From assembly GCF_001613065.1 (NCBI RefSeq), contig NZ_BDBQ01000118.1, positions 1-39,717 on the forward strand: DNA of 39,717 bases. The letters are read 5' to 3'. Below the pieces are notes generated by a model, which did no database searches, was not told the DNA's origin, and worked only from the letters and a program-made list of their open reading frames with translations. Source of the stretch: Nocardia miyunensis NBRC 108239. GTDB taxonomy: Bacteria > Actinomycetota > Actinomycetes > Mycobacteriales > Mycobacteriaceae. This document shows, piece by piece, positions 24,711-31,965 of this stretch (position 1 is the stretch's first letter; every line of letters starts with the position of its first letter). The position numbers were made by a program, and so were the translations under genes.

Positions 24711-25634
24711 TCAGCCGAGGGGATCCGCACGGATGATCCGGCCGTCTTCGTCGTATCGATAGATCCCGCGCCCGGTTTTGCGGCCGAGCCGGCCGGCCGC
24801 GACAAGATTTCGCAGACCGACGGTCGGCCGGAACCGCTCGCCGAGCGTCTGCGCCATCGACTCGACCGCCAGCAGGAAGGTGTCGTGCCCGTTGCGGTCG
24901 CCCAGCTCCAACGGACCGATGGGGAAGTTCAGGCCCAGCCGCAGCGCGCGGTCGATATCCTCGGCGGTGCCGACGCCTTCCTCCAGCATGCGCAGGCACT
25001 CCAGCCGTACGATGGCCGCGATCCGCGAGGTCAGGAAGCCCGGGCTGTCCTTGCGGCAGATCACCGTCTCCTTGCCGAGGCTTTCGGCGAAGGCCGCGGC
25101 GGCGGCGACGGTGGCCGCACCGGTTTCCAGCCCGACCACGATCTCCACCAGGCGCATCAGGACCGCGGGGTTGAAGAAGTGCATGCCGACGACCCGGTCG
25201 ACGGCGTCGGGCAGCGCGCTTGCTATCGCGGTCACGGACAGCTGCGAAGTGTTCGTGGCCAGCAGCGCATCCGGCGCAGCGACCGACGCCGCCTCGGCCA
25301 GGACCGCCTGCTTGACGGGCAGCCGCTCCACGACGGCCTCGATCACCACGTCGGCGTCCTTCGCGGCATCGCCTACCGAGGTGTGCGGATGCAGCCGGCG
25401 AAGCGCACGCGCGCCGGCGTCCGCATCGATCACACCCTTCGCCGTCAATTTTTCAACGCTAGCGTCGATCTGAGCGCGAGCGCGGGCGAGCTGATCGGCG
25501 TCGGCATCGGCCATGGCGACCTCGTAGCCCGCGGTCGCCGCCAATTGCGCTATGCCAGAACCCATGATGCCCGCGCCGACGACGGCCACGCGCGCTGACT
25601 GATGTCGATGTGCCACCTCAGCAGCGTACCTCAT
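24711..25634 (-). CDS. 3-hydroxyacyl-CoA dehydrogenase
   Basis: 307 residues: NAD-binding VAVVGAGIMGSGIAQLAATA, DVVIEAVVERLPVKQAV, LATNTSQLSVTAI, the catalytic His/Glu in VVGMHFFNPAVLMRLVEIV, and SPGFLTSRI. The C-terminal domain is single (PLELGDRNGHDTFL), as in FadB2/HBD-type enzymes. It oxidises 3-hydroxyacyl-CoA to 3-oxoacyl-CoA, the step before the thiolase at 27264. ATG 25634 lies only three bases from operator site 8; GTG at 25616 is an alternative start closer to family length. The minus-strand promoter is not obvious at this site. Confidence 0.92.
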   Translation of the reverse strand: MRYAAEVAHRHQSARVAVVGAGIMGSGIAQLAATAGYEVAMADADADQLARARAQIDASVEKLTAKGVIDADAGARALRRLHPHTSVGDAAKDADVVIEAVVERLPVKQAVLAEAASVAAPDALLATNTSQLSVTAIASALPDAVDRVVGMHFFNPAVLMRLVEIVVGLETGAATVAAAAAFAESLGKETVICRKDSPGFLTSRIAAIVRLECLRMLEEGVGTAEDIDRALRLGLNFPIGPLELGDRNGHDTFLLAVESMAQTLGERFRPTVGLRNLVAAGRLGRKTGRGIYRYDEDGRIIRADPLG

Positions 25635-25637
25635 AAT

Positions 25638-25677
25638 TCAACATGTATGTTGACAAAAATTTCGGGACAGGTAGCGT
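25638..25677 (+). promoter_or_regulatory. TetR operator and promoter between 3-hydroxyacyl-CoA dehydrogenase and crotonase (site 8)
   Basis: TCAACATGTATGTTGA at 25638-25653 overlaps TTGACA (25650-25655); TAGCGT (-10, 25672-25677) after 16 bp, and the crotonase ATG exactly six bases later. The site also sits against the divergent dehydrogenase start. Confidence 0.88.
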
Positions 25678-25683
25678 CGGATC

Positions 25684-26478
25684 ATGGATTCGAATGAGTT
25701 GATCGTGAACAGCAGCGAGTCGGGCATCCTCCAGCTGATCCTCAATCGGCCGGCGCAACTCAACGCCTGGACCCCCGCACTGGAGGCGGCGTTCTTCGCC
25801 ACACTCGACGCGGCGGCAACCGACCCGGACGTGCGGGTCGTGGTGGTCACCGGCGCCGGACGCGGATTCTGCGCCGGCGCCTCGTTCGACATACTCGGCG
25901 AGGCAGCCGCGTCGAACGATCGCACGGGCCGCCGCGAACTGTGTGAACTGGCCGAATTCCCCAAGCCGGTCATCGCGGCGATCAACGGGCCCGCCGCCGG
26001 CCTCGGCTTCGTCCTCGCGCTGTGGTGCGATATCCGCATCGCCGCCGCCGACGCCAAGCTCACCACGTCCTTCGCCCGGCTCGGCCTGGTGGCCGAGCAC
26101 GGCGCCGCCTGGCTGCTCCCCCGCCTCGTAGGCCGCACGCACGCGACGGACCTGCTGCTGTCCGGGCACACCCTCACCGGCACGCAGGCCGAATCCATCG
26201 GGCTGGTGAATCGCACCGTGGAAGCCGGGAAAACGCTCAGTGCAGCAATGGATTACGCGCGCGAACTCATCCGGACCGGAGCCCCCAACAGCTGGGCGAC
26301 GATCAAACGGCAACTCGTCGACGCCGAACAACTCTCCCTGCGCGAATCCTACACGCAGGCAACCGAACTCATGATTCCCGCGCTTGCGTCGGCCGACCAT
26401 CGCGAGGGCGTCGCGGCCTGGCGCGACAAGCGGACACCGCGATTCGAGCCGTTCGCCACCCCATCACCGCGGCGGTGA
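25684..26478 (+). CDS. Crotonase, PaaG-like isomerase type
   Basis: 264 residues of the enoyl-CoA hydratase/isomerase superfamily. The oxyanion-hole regions are seen in GRGFCAGASFDIL and INGPAAGLGFVLALWCDIRI. The first hydratase Glu is absent (GLGFVL). The second acidic position is AEHGAAWLLPRLVG, where PaaG-type isomerases have Asp in a GLVPDSGGTWLLPRLVG-like motif. It therefore resembles PaaG, which shifts double bonds or opens epoxyphenylacetyl-CoA to an oxepin, rather than a plain hydratase. The ATG is leaderless by promoter geometry and has no good ribosome site. Confidence 0.9.
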   Translation: MDSNELIVNSSESGILQLILNRPAQLNAWTPALEAAFFATLDAAATDPDVRVVVVTGAGRGFCAGASFDILGEAAASNDRTGRRELCELAEFPKPVIAAINGPAAGLGFVLALWCDIRIAAADAKLTTSFARLGLVAEHGAAWLLPRLVGRTHATDLLLSGHTLTGTQAESIGLVNRTVEAGKTLSAAMDYARELIRTGAPNSWATIKRQLVDAEQLSLRESYTQATELMIPALASADHREGVAAWRDKRTPRFEPFATPSPRR

Positions 26479-26482
26479 CACG

Positions 26483-26517
26483 GCCGACCGGCCACGGAGT
26501 GCGCGTGGCCGGTCGGC
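26483..26517. terminator. Bidirectional terminator between convergent crotonases
   Basis: GCCGACCGGCCACG and CGTGGCCGGTCGGC pair over 14 bp with a seven-base loop. It lies between the two stop codons. There is no clear U-tract on either side. Confidence 0.7.
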
Positions 26518-26526
26518 AAGTGCGGC

Positions 26527-27267
26527 TTACTTCTGCTTTCGCTCCAAGAACGCGGTCATGCGCTGGTACTTGTCCGTGCTGTCGAAAAGCAGTGCCTGCG
26601 CCGCGGTATCGAACTGCGTGGTGGCCGGGCGGTGGGCGCGCAACGCCAGCTTGGTCAGCTCCAACGCCCGCCACGATCGCCGCGCGACGGTGGCGGCCAG
26701 GGCGGCGCCGCGGGCGGCCAAATCGTCGGCGTCGTCGGCGATCTCGTCCACAAGCCCTGCGGCCAAAGCAGATTCGGCATCCAAGCGCATTCCGGCGTAG
26801 AGCATCCGCCGCGCGGCACTCAGGCCGACCAGCTGCGCCAGCCGCCAGTTCCCGCCCGCACCCGCCAGGATGCCCAGCGACAGTTCCGGCTGGGCGAAAA
26901 GCGCTCGCGGGCTGGCGATCCGGAAGTCGCAGGCCATCGCCATCTCGCAGCCGCCGCCGAACGCCGGCCCGTCGATGAGGGCAATGGTCGGCCAGCGATG
27001 CGCCTCGAGTCGTTCGAACAGCCCGGAGTTGATGGCGCGCAACGCATGCGCGGAATCGCGTTCGCGCATCTCGCGGATATCGGCGCCGGCGGCGAACATG
27101 CCCGGCGTCGTCGAGTGGATCAGCAGAACCGACGGCGTCCGGCGGGCGTCGGTGAGCACCGCGTCCATCTCGGCGACCATCGCCTCGTCGTGTGCGTTGC
27201 GCCGATCGGGACGGTTGAGCCCGATCCACCACAGATCGCCCTCACGGCGGACAACAATGCTACTCAC
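26527..27267 (-). CDS. Enoyl-CoA hydratase
   Basis: 246 residues. Both hydratase glutamates are present, in GGGCEMAMACDFRI and AQPELSLGILAGAGGNWRL, so it is the best candidate for the hydration step of beta-oxidation here. GTG 27267 overlaps the thiolase TGA (GTGA) and has GGAGG upstream, so it is coupled to the thiolase. An upstream in-frame start would run into the thiolase gene. Confidence 0.9.
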   Translation of the reverse strand: MSSIVVRREGDLWWIGLNRPDRRNAHDEAMVAEMDAVLTDARRTPSVLLIHSTTPGMFAAGADIREMRERDSAHALRAINSGLFERLEAHRWPTIALIDGPAFGGGCEMAMACDFRIASPRALFAQPELSLGILAGAGGNWRLAQLVGLSAARRMLYAGMRLDAESALAAGLVDEIADDADDLAARGAALAATVARRSWRALELTKLALRAHRPATTQFDTAAQALLFDSTDKYQRMTAFLERKQK

Positions 27268-28466
27268 GCTGCCTCCATAAGTACCGAGATGCCCTGACCT
27301 ACACCGATGCACATCGTCACCAGCGCCCGCCGGCCCTCGCGGCGGCGCAGTTCGCGAGCGGCCGTGAGCACCAGCCGCGCGCCGCTCATGCCCAGCGGAT
27401 GCCCCAGTGCGATGGCTCCGCCGTGGGCATTGACATGCTCGGCATCGTCGGCGATGCCGAGATCGCGCAGCACGGCGAGCGCCTGGGCGGCGAACGCCTC
27501 GTTCAGCTCGACCACGTCGATATCGCCGATCACCAGACCCGCCCGGCCGAGCAGCTTGCGGGTGGCGGGGATCGGACCCAGCCCCATGACCCGCGGAGGG
27601 ACGCCGGCAGTCGCCGCACCGGCGACGACGGCCAGCGGCGTCAGCCCGAAGCGCCGTACCGCCTGCTCCGAGGCCAGCAACAGTGCCGCGGCACCATCGT
27701 TGACGCCGGATGAATTTCCCGCGGTGACAGTGCCACCGACGCGGAACGCCGCCGGTAGCGCGGCGAGTCGGTCCGGATCCGTGTCGCGGGGATGCTCGTC
27801 GCGCGTGACGGATACCGGCTCGCCCTTGCGCCGGGGCACCGGAACGGGCGTGATCTCCTCGTCGAACCAGCCGTCCGCAATGGACTTGGCCGTGCGTTGC
27901 TGCGAACGGAACGCGAAGGCATCCTGATCGGCGCGCGCGATGCCGCGTTCGGCCGCAACGACCTCGGCGGTCTCCCCCATCGTGTCCGTGCCGAATGCGT
28001 CGCGGAACGCGGGGTTGACGAACCGCCAGCCCATGGTGGAGTCGTAGATCTCAGCCGTTCGCGCGAACGGCGTTGCGGCCTTGGGGATTACAAGCGGCGC
28101 ACGGCTCATGCTCTCGACGCCGCCGGCGACCACCAGATCCGCCTCGCCTGCGCGAATCGCCCGTGCCGCAACCACAACCGCGTCGGCGCCGGACCCACAC
28201 AGTCTATTGATCGTTGTGCCGGAGACGGTTTCGGGTAAGCCCGCCAGCAGCAACGCCATTCGGGCGACGTTGCGGTTGTCCTCCCCCGCCTGGTTCACAC
28301 AGCCGAGAACGACGTCGTCCACGGCGGACCAGTCCACCGACGGCTGCCGACTTCGCAGAGCGCGCAGCACATGCGCCGCGAGATCATCCGGACGTACTGC
28401 CGCCAGCGCGCCGGCGTAGCGGCCGATCGGCGTGCGCACGCCGTCCACGAGGTATGCCACGGTCAC
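27264..28466 (-). CDS. Acetyl-CoA acyltransferase (thiolase), PcaF/PaaJ-like
   Basis: 400 residues. VDGVRTPIGRYAGALAAVRP, VLGCVNQAGEDNRNVARMAL and TTINRLCGSGADAVVVAARA match beta-ketoadipyl-CoA thiolases, including the nucleophile Cys (NRLCGSG). The other active-site residues are in HPLGMSGAR (His) and MCIGVGQG (Cys). It cleaves a 3-oxoacyl-CoA, perhaps 3-oxoadipyl-CoA, to acetyl-CoA plus a shorter acyl-CoA. GTG 28466 has GAGG seven bases upstream and overlaps the TGA of a leader ORF (TCGTGA). The PcaF-like type suggests a dicarboxylic intermediate; specificity is inference. Confidence 0.93.
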   Translation of the reverse strand: MTVAYLVDGVRTPIGRYAGALAAVRPDDLAAHVLRALRSRQPSVDWSAVDDVVLGCVNQAGEDNRNVARMALLLAGLPETVSGTTINRLCGSGADAVVVAARAIRAGEADLVVAGGVESMSRAPLVIPKAATPFARTAEIYDSTMGWRFVNPAFRDAFGTDTMGETAEVVAAERGIARADQDAFAFRSQQRTAKSIADGWFDEEITPVPVPRRKGEPVSVTRDEHPRDTDPDRLAALPAAFRVGGTVTAGNSSGVNDGAAALLLASEQAVRRFGLTPLAVVAGAATAGVPPRVMGLGPIPATRKLLGRAGLVIGDIDVVELNEAFAAQALAVLRDLGIADDAEHVNAHGGAIALGHPLGMSGARLVLTAARELRRREGRRALVTMCIGVGQGISVLMEAA

Positions 28467-28588
28467 GACAGCACCTCGCTGACTCTCGGCTCCGGCGCCC
28501 GCGAGGCGCACTGCAGAGCCCTCGCTTCAGCATGTCGGGCGAGCGCGCCCGTGCGGCCGGTAATCGGCAATGGGAAGTAAGAATGCAC
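28463..28588 (-). CDS. Leader ORF of 41 codons ahead of the thiolase
   Basis: GTG at 28588 lies six bases after the -10 box TACCGT, so the transcript should start at this codon. The frame begins VHSYFPLPITGRTGALARHA and ends TCGTGA, overlapping the thiolase GTG. No family recognised. It repeats the arrangement seen ahead of the flavin monooxygenase. Confidence 0.45.
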   Translation of the reverse strand: MHSYFPLPITGRTGALARHAEARALQCASRAPEPRVSEVLS

Positions 28589-28594
28589 GAATCC

Positions 28595-28635
28595 ACGGTA
28601 TGACCGACCCCAACCTCTGTCAACGCTCACGTTGA
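28595..28635 (-). promoter_or_regulatory. TetR operator and promoter for the thiolase operon (site 9)
   Basis: TCAACGCTCACGTTGA at 28620-28635 overlaps TTGACA (-35, 28618-28623, minus). TACCGT (-10, 28595-28600) follows after 17 bp. The upstream crotonase stop codon lies inside the operator. Confidence 0.85.
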
Positions 28636-29328
28636 CAACTGCTCGATCAGCTGCCGCTTCGTGCGCCGGAGAAATGCCGCGTCGACACCGGCAAGCGACT
28701 CCAGCACGGCCCGGGCATGCCGTTCGGCCTCGCCGGGCTCGCATACGATCGCGCCCGTCCCGTGATCGAGGCGCAGGTCGGCGGCGGTAATCACCTCGCC
28801 GAGCAGGCACAGCCGGCGAATCCACGGCGCGGGGAGGAACCGCCGCAACGGAGCGACGTCGATGTCGATGCCCAGCCTCGCCTCCGGCATGCGCAGCCGG
28901 GCCGACCGAGATATGACCAGGATGTCCGCCGACATGGCGATGAGCAGGCCGATCCCGACGGCGGCGCCCTCCACCGCGGCGACCACCGGTCCCGGATACT
29001 CGCGGATCGCGGCAAGACATTCCAGGGAGGCCGCATACGGCGCCGACCCGGCCGGATCCGGCTCGTTGATGTCGAAACCAGCAGAAAACCTGCCGTTGGC
29101 CCCGGTCAACAGCACCGGTCTCGGATCGGCGCACGAGCGCCGCACGGCAGCGGCCAATTGGCGAAACATCTCGACGGTGAAGGCGTTGACCGGCGGCCGG
29201 TCGAGGCAGATCCAGGTAACCCCGTCGAGCAGGTCCGACCGGACTCCGGGTGGGAGCCGATTCACGTTCGCCGCGTTCCCGGGCCCGGTCACCGTGACCG
29301 GCCGTACGTCGCCGGCATGCAGTACCAT
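28627..29328 (-). CDS. Crotonase, incomplete active site
   Basis: About 233 residues. TWICLDRPPVNAF, LLTGANGRFSAGFDI and VEGAAVGIGLLIAMSADILV are crotonase motifs. The first hydratase Glu is replaced (GIGLLI), the second is present (MPEARLGID). It could be an isomerase, ring hydrolase or decarboxylase of the superfamily. The start is uncertain. ATG 29328 gives a normal length, but if the promoter uses the -35 at site 10 it would lie upstream of the transcription start, which favours GTG 29265 (212 residues). It is the gene directly downstream of the TetR regulator. Confidence 0.82.
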   Translation of the reverse strand: MVLHAGDVRPVTVTGPGNAANVNRLPPGVRSDLLDGVTWICLDRPPVNAFTVEMFRQLAAAVRRSCADPRPVLLTGANGRFSAGFDINEPDPAGSAPYAASLECLAAIREYPGPVVAAVEGAAVGIGLLIAMSADILVISRSARLRMPEARLGIDIDVAPLRRFLPAPWIRRLCLLGEVITAADLRLDHGTGAIVCEPGEAERHARAVLESLAGVDAAFLRRTKRQLIEQLST

Positions 29329-29345
29329 CGCATGCCTACATAATA

Positions 29346-29361
29346 TCAACGCATCTGTTGA
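29346..29361 (-). promoter_or_regulatory. TetR operator (site 10)
   Basis: Perfect TCAACGCATCTGTTGA, two bases past the TetR stop codon and just upstream of the crotonase. On the minus strand it continues into TTGATA; no convincing -10 at 17-18 bp. Confidence 0.75.
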
Positions 29362-29363
29362 AT

Positions 29364-30029
29364 TTACACCCGAGTTTTACGCGGCAACACACCGGACAGG
29401 ACCATGTCCGCCATACCGTCCGCGACATCGTCGGCGGTGAGCATGCCGCCGGGGACGAACCAGTGCGAGGTCCAGTTGAGCATCCCGGTCACCGACTTGG
29501 CGAAAACCTTCGGCGGCAGGGAGGTGTTGAACACTCCCTCTGTGACGCCGTAGCGCACGACCCGCTCAACGAGGTCCTCGTAGCGCCGACCGGAGTCGAT
29601 GAGCTCCTGATTGAGGTCATCGTCGATGACCGTCGCCGAATCGCCGCTCCTCAGGTAGATGTACAGCGTCGGGTAGTACCGTTCGAACGAACGCATCACG
29701 GCACGTATCGAACTGCGCAGTCGTGCCTCGGGCTGCTCGTCGCTGCCTGCCACCTCCTCCAGGGACTTGACCATATCGGTGAGCCCGTCGTGAATCGCCG
29801 CGCGGAAGATGGCGCCCTTGTCCGAGAAGTAGTAATAGACGGTAGCTCTATCGAGACCAGCCTCCCGCGCGATGGCCTCGATCGTGGTGCCGGCGAACCC
29901 GTTCCGCTCCAGCACCAGCCCCGCCGCCTTGAGGATCGCCTCACGCTTGGCCCCGTAGCGGGGGCGCTCCCGCTTCTTGGCGGCTTCACGCTTCATCGCC
30001 AGTGTTGACTGTCGCTCCACGTTAGCCAT
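29364..30029 (-). CDS. TetR-family regulator, probable master repressor of the cluster
   Basis: 221 residues. The N-terminal HTH is clear: GAKREAILKAAGLVLERNGF, AGTTIEAIAREAGLDRATVY with YYFSDKGAIF. The C-terminal ligand domain (RSFERYYPTLYIYLRSGD, VTGMLNWTSHWFVPGG) resembles TetR proteins of fatty-acid or aromatic catabolism. A basic extension (MKREAAKKRERPRYG) precedes the HTH. It is flanked by operators at 29346 and 30209 and is the only TetR in the window, so it is the best candidate to bind TCAAC-N6-GTTGA and to autoregulate. CoA-thioester induction is likely for the family but unproven here. Confidence 0.92.
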   Translation of the reverse strand: MANVERQSTLAMKREAAKKRERPRYGAKREAILKAAGLVLERNGFAGTTIEAIAREAGLDRATVYYYFSDKGAIFRAAIHDGLTDMVKSLEEVAGSDEQPEARLRSSIRAVMRSFERYYPTLYIYLRSGDSATVIDDDLNQELIDSGRRYEDLVERVVRYGVTEGVFNTSLPPKVFAKSVTGMLNWTSHWFVPGGMLTADDVADGMADMVLSGVLPRKTRV

Positions 30030-30208
30030 CTGTCATCCCCTCAGCAGCCGACCACGCCAGTGCGGTCGCGTCCAATGCTCGCATTACAGAAGAATACCCG
30101 AAGTCAGTGACGCCACGCCCGAACGAGACCCCCGTCACGCCCGTGCGAAGCCCGCGACAATCACGGCCCGGCGCACTGCCGACAACCGGACTATGGCGCA
30201 CAACACAG
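30030..30208. other. Divergent region between TetR and ThDP enzyme
   Basis: No gene seen. It must hold the TetR promoter. Hexamers around site 11 are weak, so the transcription starts cannot be placed. Confidence 0.4.
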
Positions 30209-30224
30209 TCAACATGTATGTTGA
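30209..30224. promoter_or_regulatory. TetR operator (site 11)
   Basis: Perfect TCAACATGTATGTTGA, nearly a full palindrome and identical in sequence to site 8. It lies between TetR and the ThDP enzyme and probably controls both. Confidence 0.8.
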
Positions 30225-30304
30225 TTAAATTGGGGACACCGGGCGGCACCGACACCTCCGATACGCGCGGGCGCCCGGTCCCCAGCGCTTTCCGGAGAGA
30301 AATT

Positions 30305-30346
30305 GTGGTTGTAGACGTGGTCGCTCGCCAGGCAGGGATGGATTGA
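30305..30346 (+). CDS. 13-codon leader ORF coupled to the ThDP enzyme
   Basis: GTG at 30305 follows GGAGAG with a five-base spacer. It encodes VVVDVVARQAGMD and stops in TGATG, sharing one base with the ATG of the ThDP enzyme. The ThDP gene's own ribosome site is weaker. Confidence 0.4.
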   Translation: MVVDVVARQAGMD

Positions 30347-31965
30347 TGTTCGTACACGAGGTAATGGCCCAGGAAGTGGCCGCGGCGGGGGTCGACACCA
30401 TGTTCGGCCTCATCGGGGACGCCAATATGTTCATGGTCAACTCATTCGTCGAGAGCCGGCACGGCACCTATGTCTCGGCGGTCCACGAGGCGAGCGCGGT
30501 CATGATGGCGCACGGCTATGCCCTGCGCGGGGCGCGGCTGGGCGTCGCGACGGTTACGCAGGGACCGGGCCTGACGAATACCGCGACGGCGTTGACCGAC
30601 TGTGTGCGGTCGAGCTCGCCGGTGCTGCTGATCACCGGCGACACCGCCCCCAACAATCGGCTCAACCGGCAGACGTTCGACCAGGAACCGCTCATCCGCG
30701 CGACCGGCGCCGGCTACGTACTGGTCACCGGGCCCGACGAGGCGCGCTCGGCGGTCCGCCTGGCCGCACGGCGCGCGATCGCGGAATCCCGGCCGTTCGT
30801 CCTGAACTGCCCGACGGAATACCAATGGCAAGAGGTCGGCCCAGCCGCCGACGATGAGGACCCGTGGTCCGGTCCCGGGAAACACCCCGAGATATCCGAG
30901 GACGTGCTCGACGAGGCTCTCAGCGTCATAGCCTCGGCGCGCCGACCGCTCGTGCTGGCGGGCCACGGCGTGATCGGCAAGGAGCAGCGTCAGGCCGTGC
31001 TCGCGTTCGCAGAGCGGATCGGCGCACCGATCGCCACCACACTGCGTGCGCGCAACCTCTACAACGCGGCAGAGGGCTGCGTCGGCGTCTGCGGGACGGT
31101 GTCGACCGAGCCGGGTGTGCGGGCGATCGGTGAGAGCGACTGCATCATCGCGTTCGGCGCGAGCCTGAACACCTGGACCACCATGCGCAACTCGCTCATC
31201 GCCGGCAAGCGGGTGGTGCACATCGACACGAACGAGGCCAGCTTCCGTCGCGAAGTGCCCGTGACCGCCACCGTCACCGGTGACGCGGCCGTCGTCGCAC
31301 AGCGGTTCATCGAGGCCCTGGACGCGGCCGGCGTACCGCCGACCGGCTTCCGTGACCGGGTGACGGCGGGCGTCGAGCAGGCCGACCTCATGTGGGACAC
31401 CGCGCTGGGACAGCGGGTCACCCTCGCCGGCGTGCTGAGCGCGATGAACCGGGCGCTGCCGCGCAACCGCACCGTGGTGTATGACGGCGGCCGTTTCGAG
31501 GGCGAGGCCTACAAATACATCTGGGGCACCGACTACCGAAGCCAGGTGTTGACCACGGACTTCGGTGTCGTCGGCCTGGGCATGGGCGCGGCGATCGGCG
31601 CGGCGTCGGCTGCCCGCGACGAGCCCACGGTCCTCGTGACCGGTGACGGCGGGTTCATGATGAACGGCATGGCCGAACTGCACTCGGCCATCCGCGCCGG
31701 GCTGCCACTGATCGTGGTGATCTGCAACGACAGCAGTTACGGCGCCGAATACGACCAGTTCGTGAACAGGGGCCTGGACCCGAGCCTGTCGCTGTTCGAT
31801 TGGCCGGACTTCGCCGAAGTAGCCCGGGCGCTGGGCGCCGACGGACTGACGGTCGACACGGTGGCCGATGTTCCCGCGGCCATCGCGGCTTTCCGATCGC
31901 CCACCCGGCCCGTGGTGATCGACGTACGTATTGGGGTGGCCGATATCCCGGAGGTTCCGCACTGA
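30346..31965 (+). CDS. ThDP-dependent enzyme of the acetolactate-synthase/decarboxylase family
   Basis: 539 residues with the three-domain ThDP plan. The N-terminal PYR domain has the cofactor-activating Glu (AVHEASAVMMAHGYA). The middle domain follows (RRPLVLAGHGVIGKEQRQAV). The C-terminal PP domain has the metal-binding motif GDGGF, about 30 residues later NDSSYG. It resembles acetolactate synthase large subunits and benzoylformate- or oxalyl-CoA-decarboxylase types, and no small subunit gene is nearby. It forms or breaks a C-C bond next to a carbonyl. ATG 30346 is one base inside a leader ORF stop, and the gene overlaps the CoA ligase by one base (TGATG). A 2-oxo-acid decarboxylase or a cyclic-1,2-dione hydrolase are both conceivable. 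Confidence 0.9.
   Translation: MFVHEVMAQEVAAAGVDTMFGLIGDANMFMVNSFVESRHGTYVSAVHEASAVMMAHGYALRGARLGVATVTQGPGLTNTATALTDCVRSSSPVLLITGDTAPNNRLNRQTFDQEPLIRATGAGYVLVTGPDEARSAVRLAARRAIAESRPFVLNCPTEYQWQEVGPAADDEDPWSGPGKHPEISEDVLDEALSVIASARRPLVLAGHGVIGKEQRQAVLAFAERIGAPIATTLRARNLYNAAEGCVGVCGTVSTEPGVRAIGESDCIIAFGASLNTWTTMRNSLIAGKRVVHIDTNEASFRREVPVTATVTGDAAVVAQRFIEALDAAGVPPTGFRDRVTAGVEQADLMWDTALGQRVTLAGVLSAMNRALPRNRTVVYDGGRFEGEAYKYIWGTDYRSQVLTTDFGVVGLGMGAAIGAASAARDEPTVLVTGDGGFMMNGMAELHSAIRAGLPLIVVICNDSSYGAEYDQFVNRGLDPSLSLFDWPDFAEVARALGADGLTVDTVADVPAAIAAFRSPTRPVVIDVRIGVADIPEVPH

Noticed and set aside
22702..30029. Assignment to the KstR/KstR2 steroid regulon
   Set aside because: The operator differs from the KstR and KstR2 motifs and no steroid ring-degradation genes (e.g. 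KshAB, HsaC) are present.
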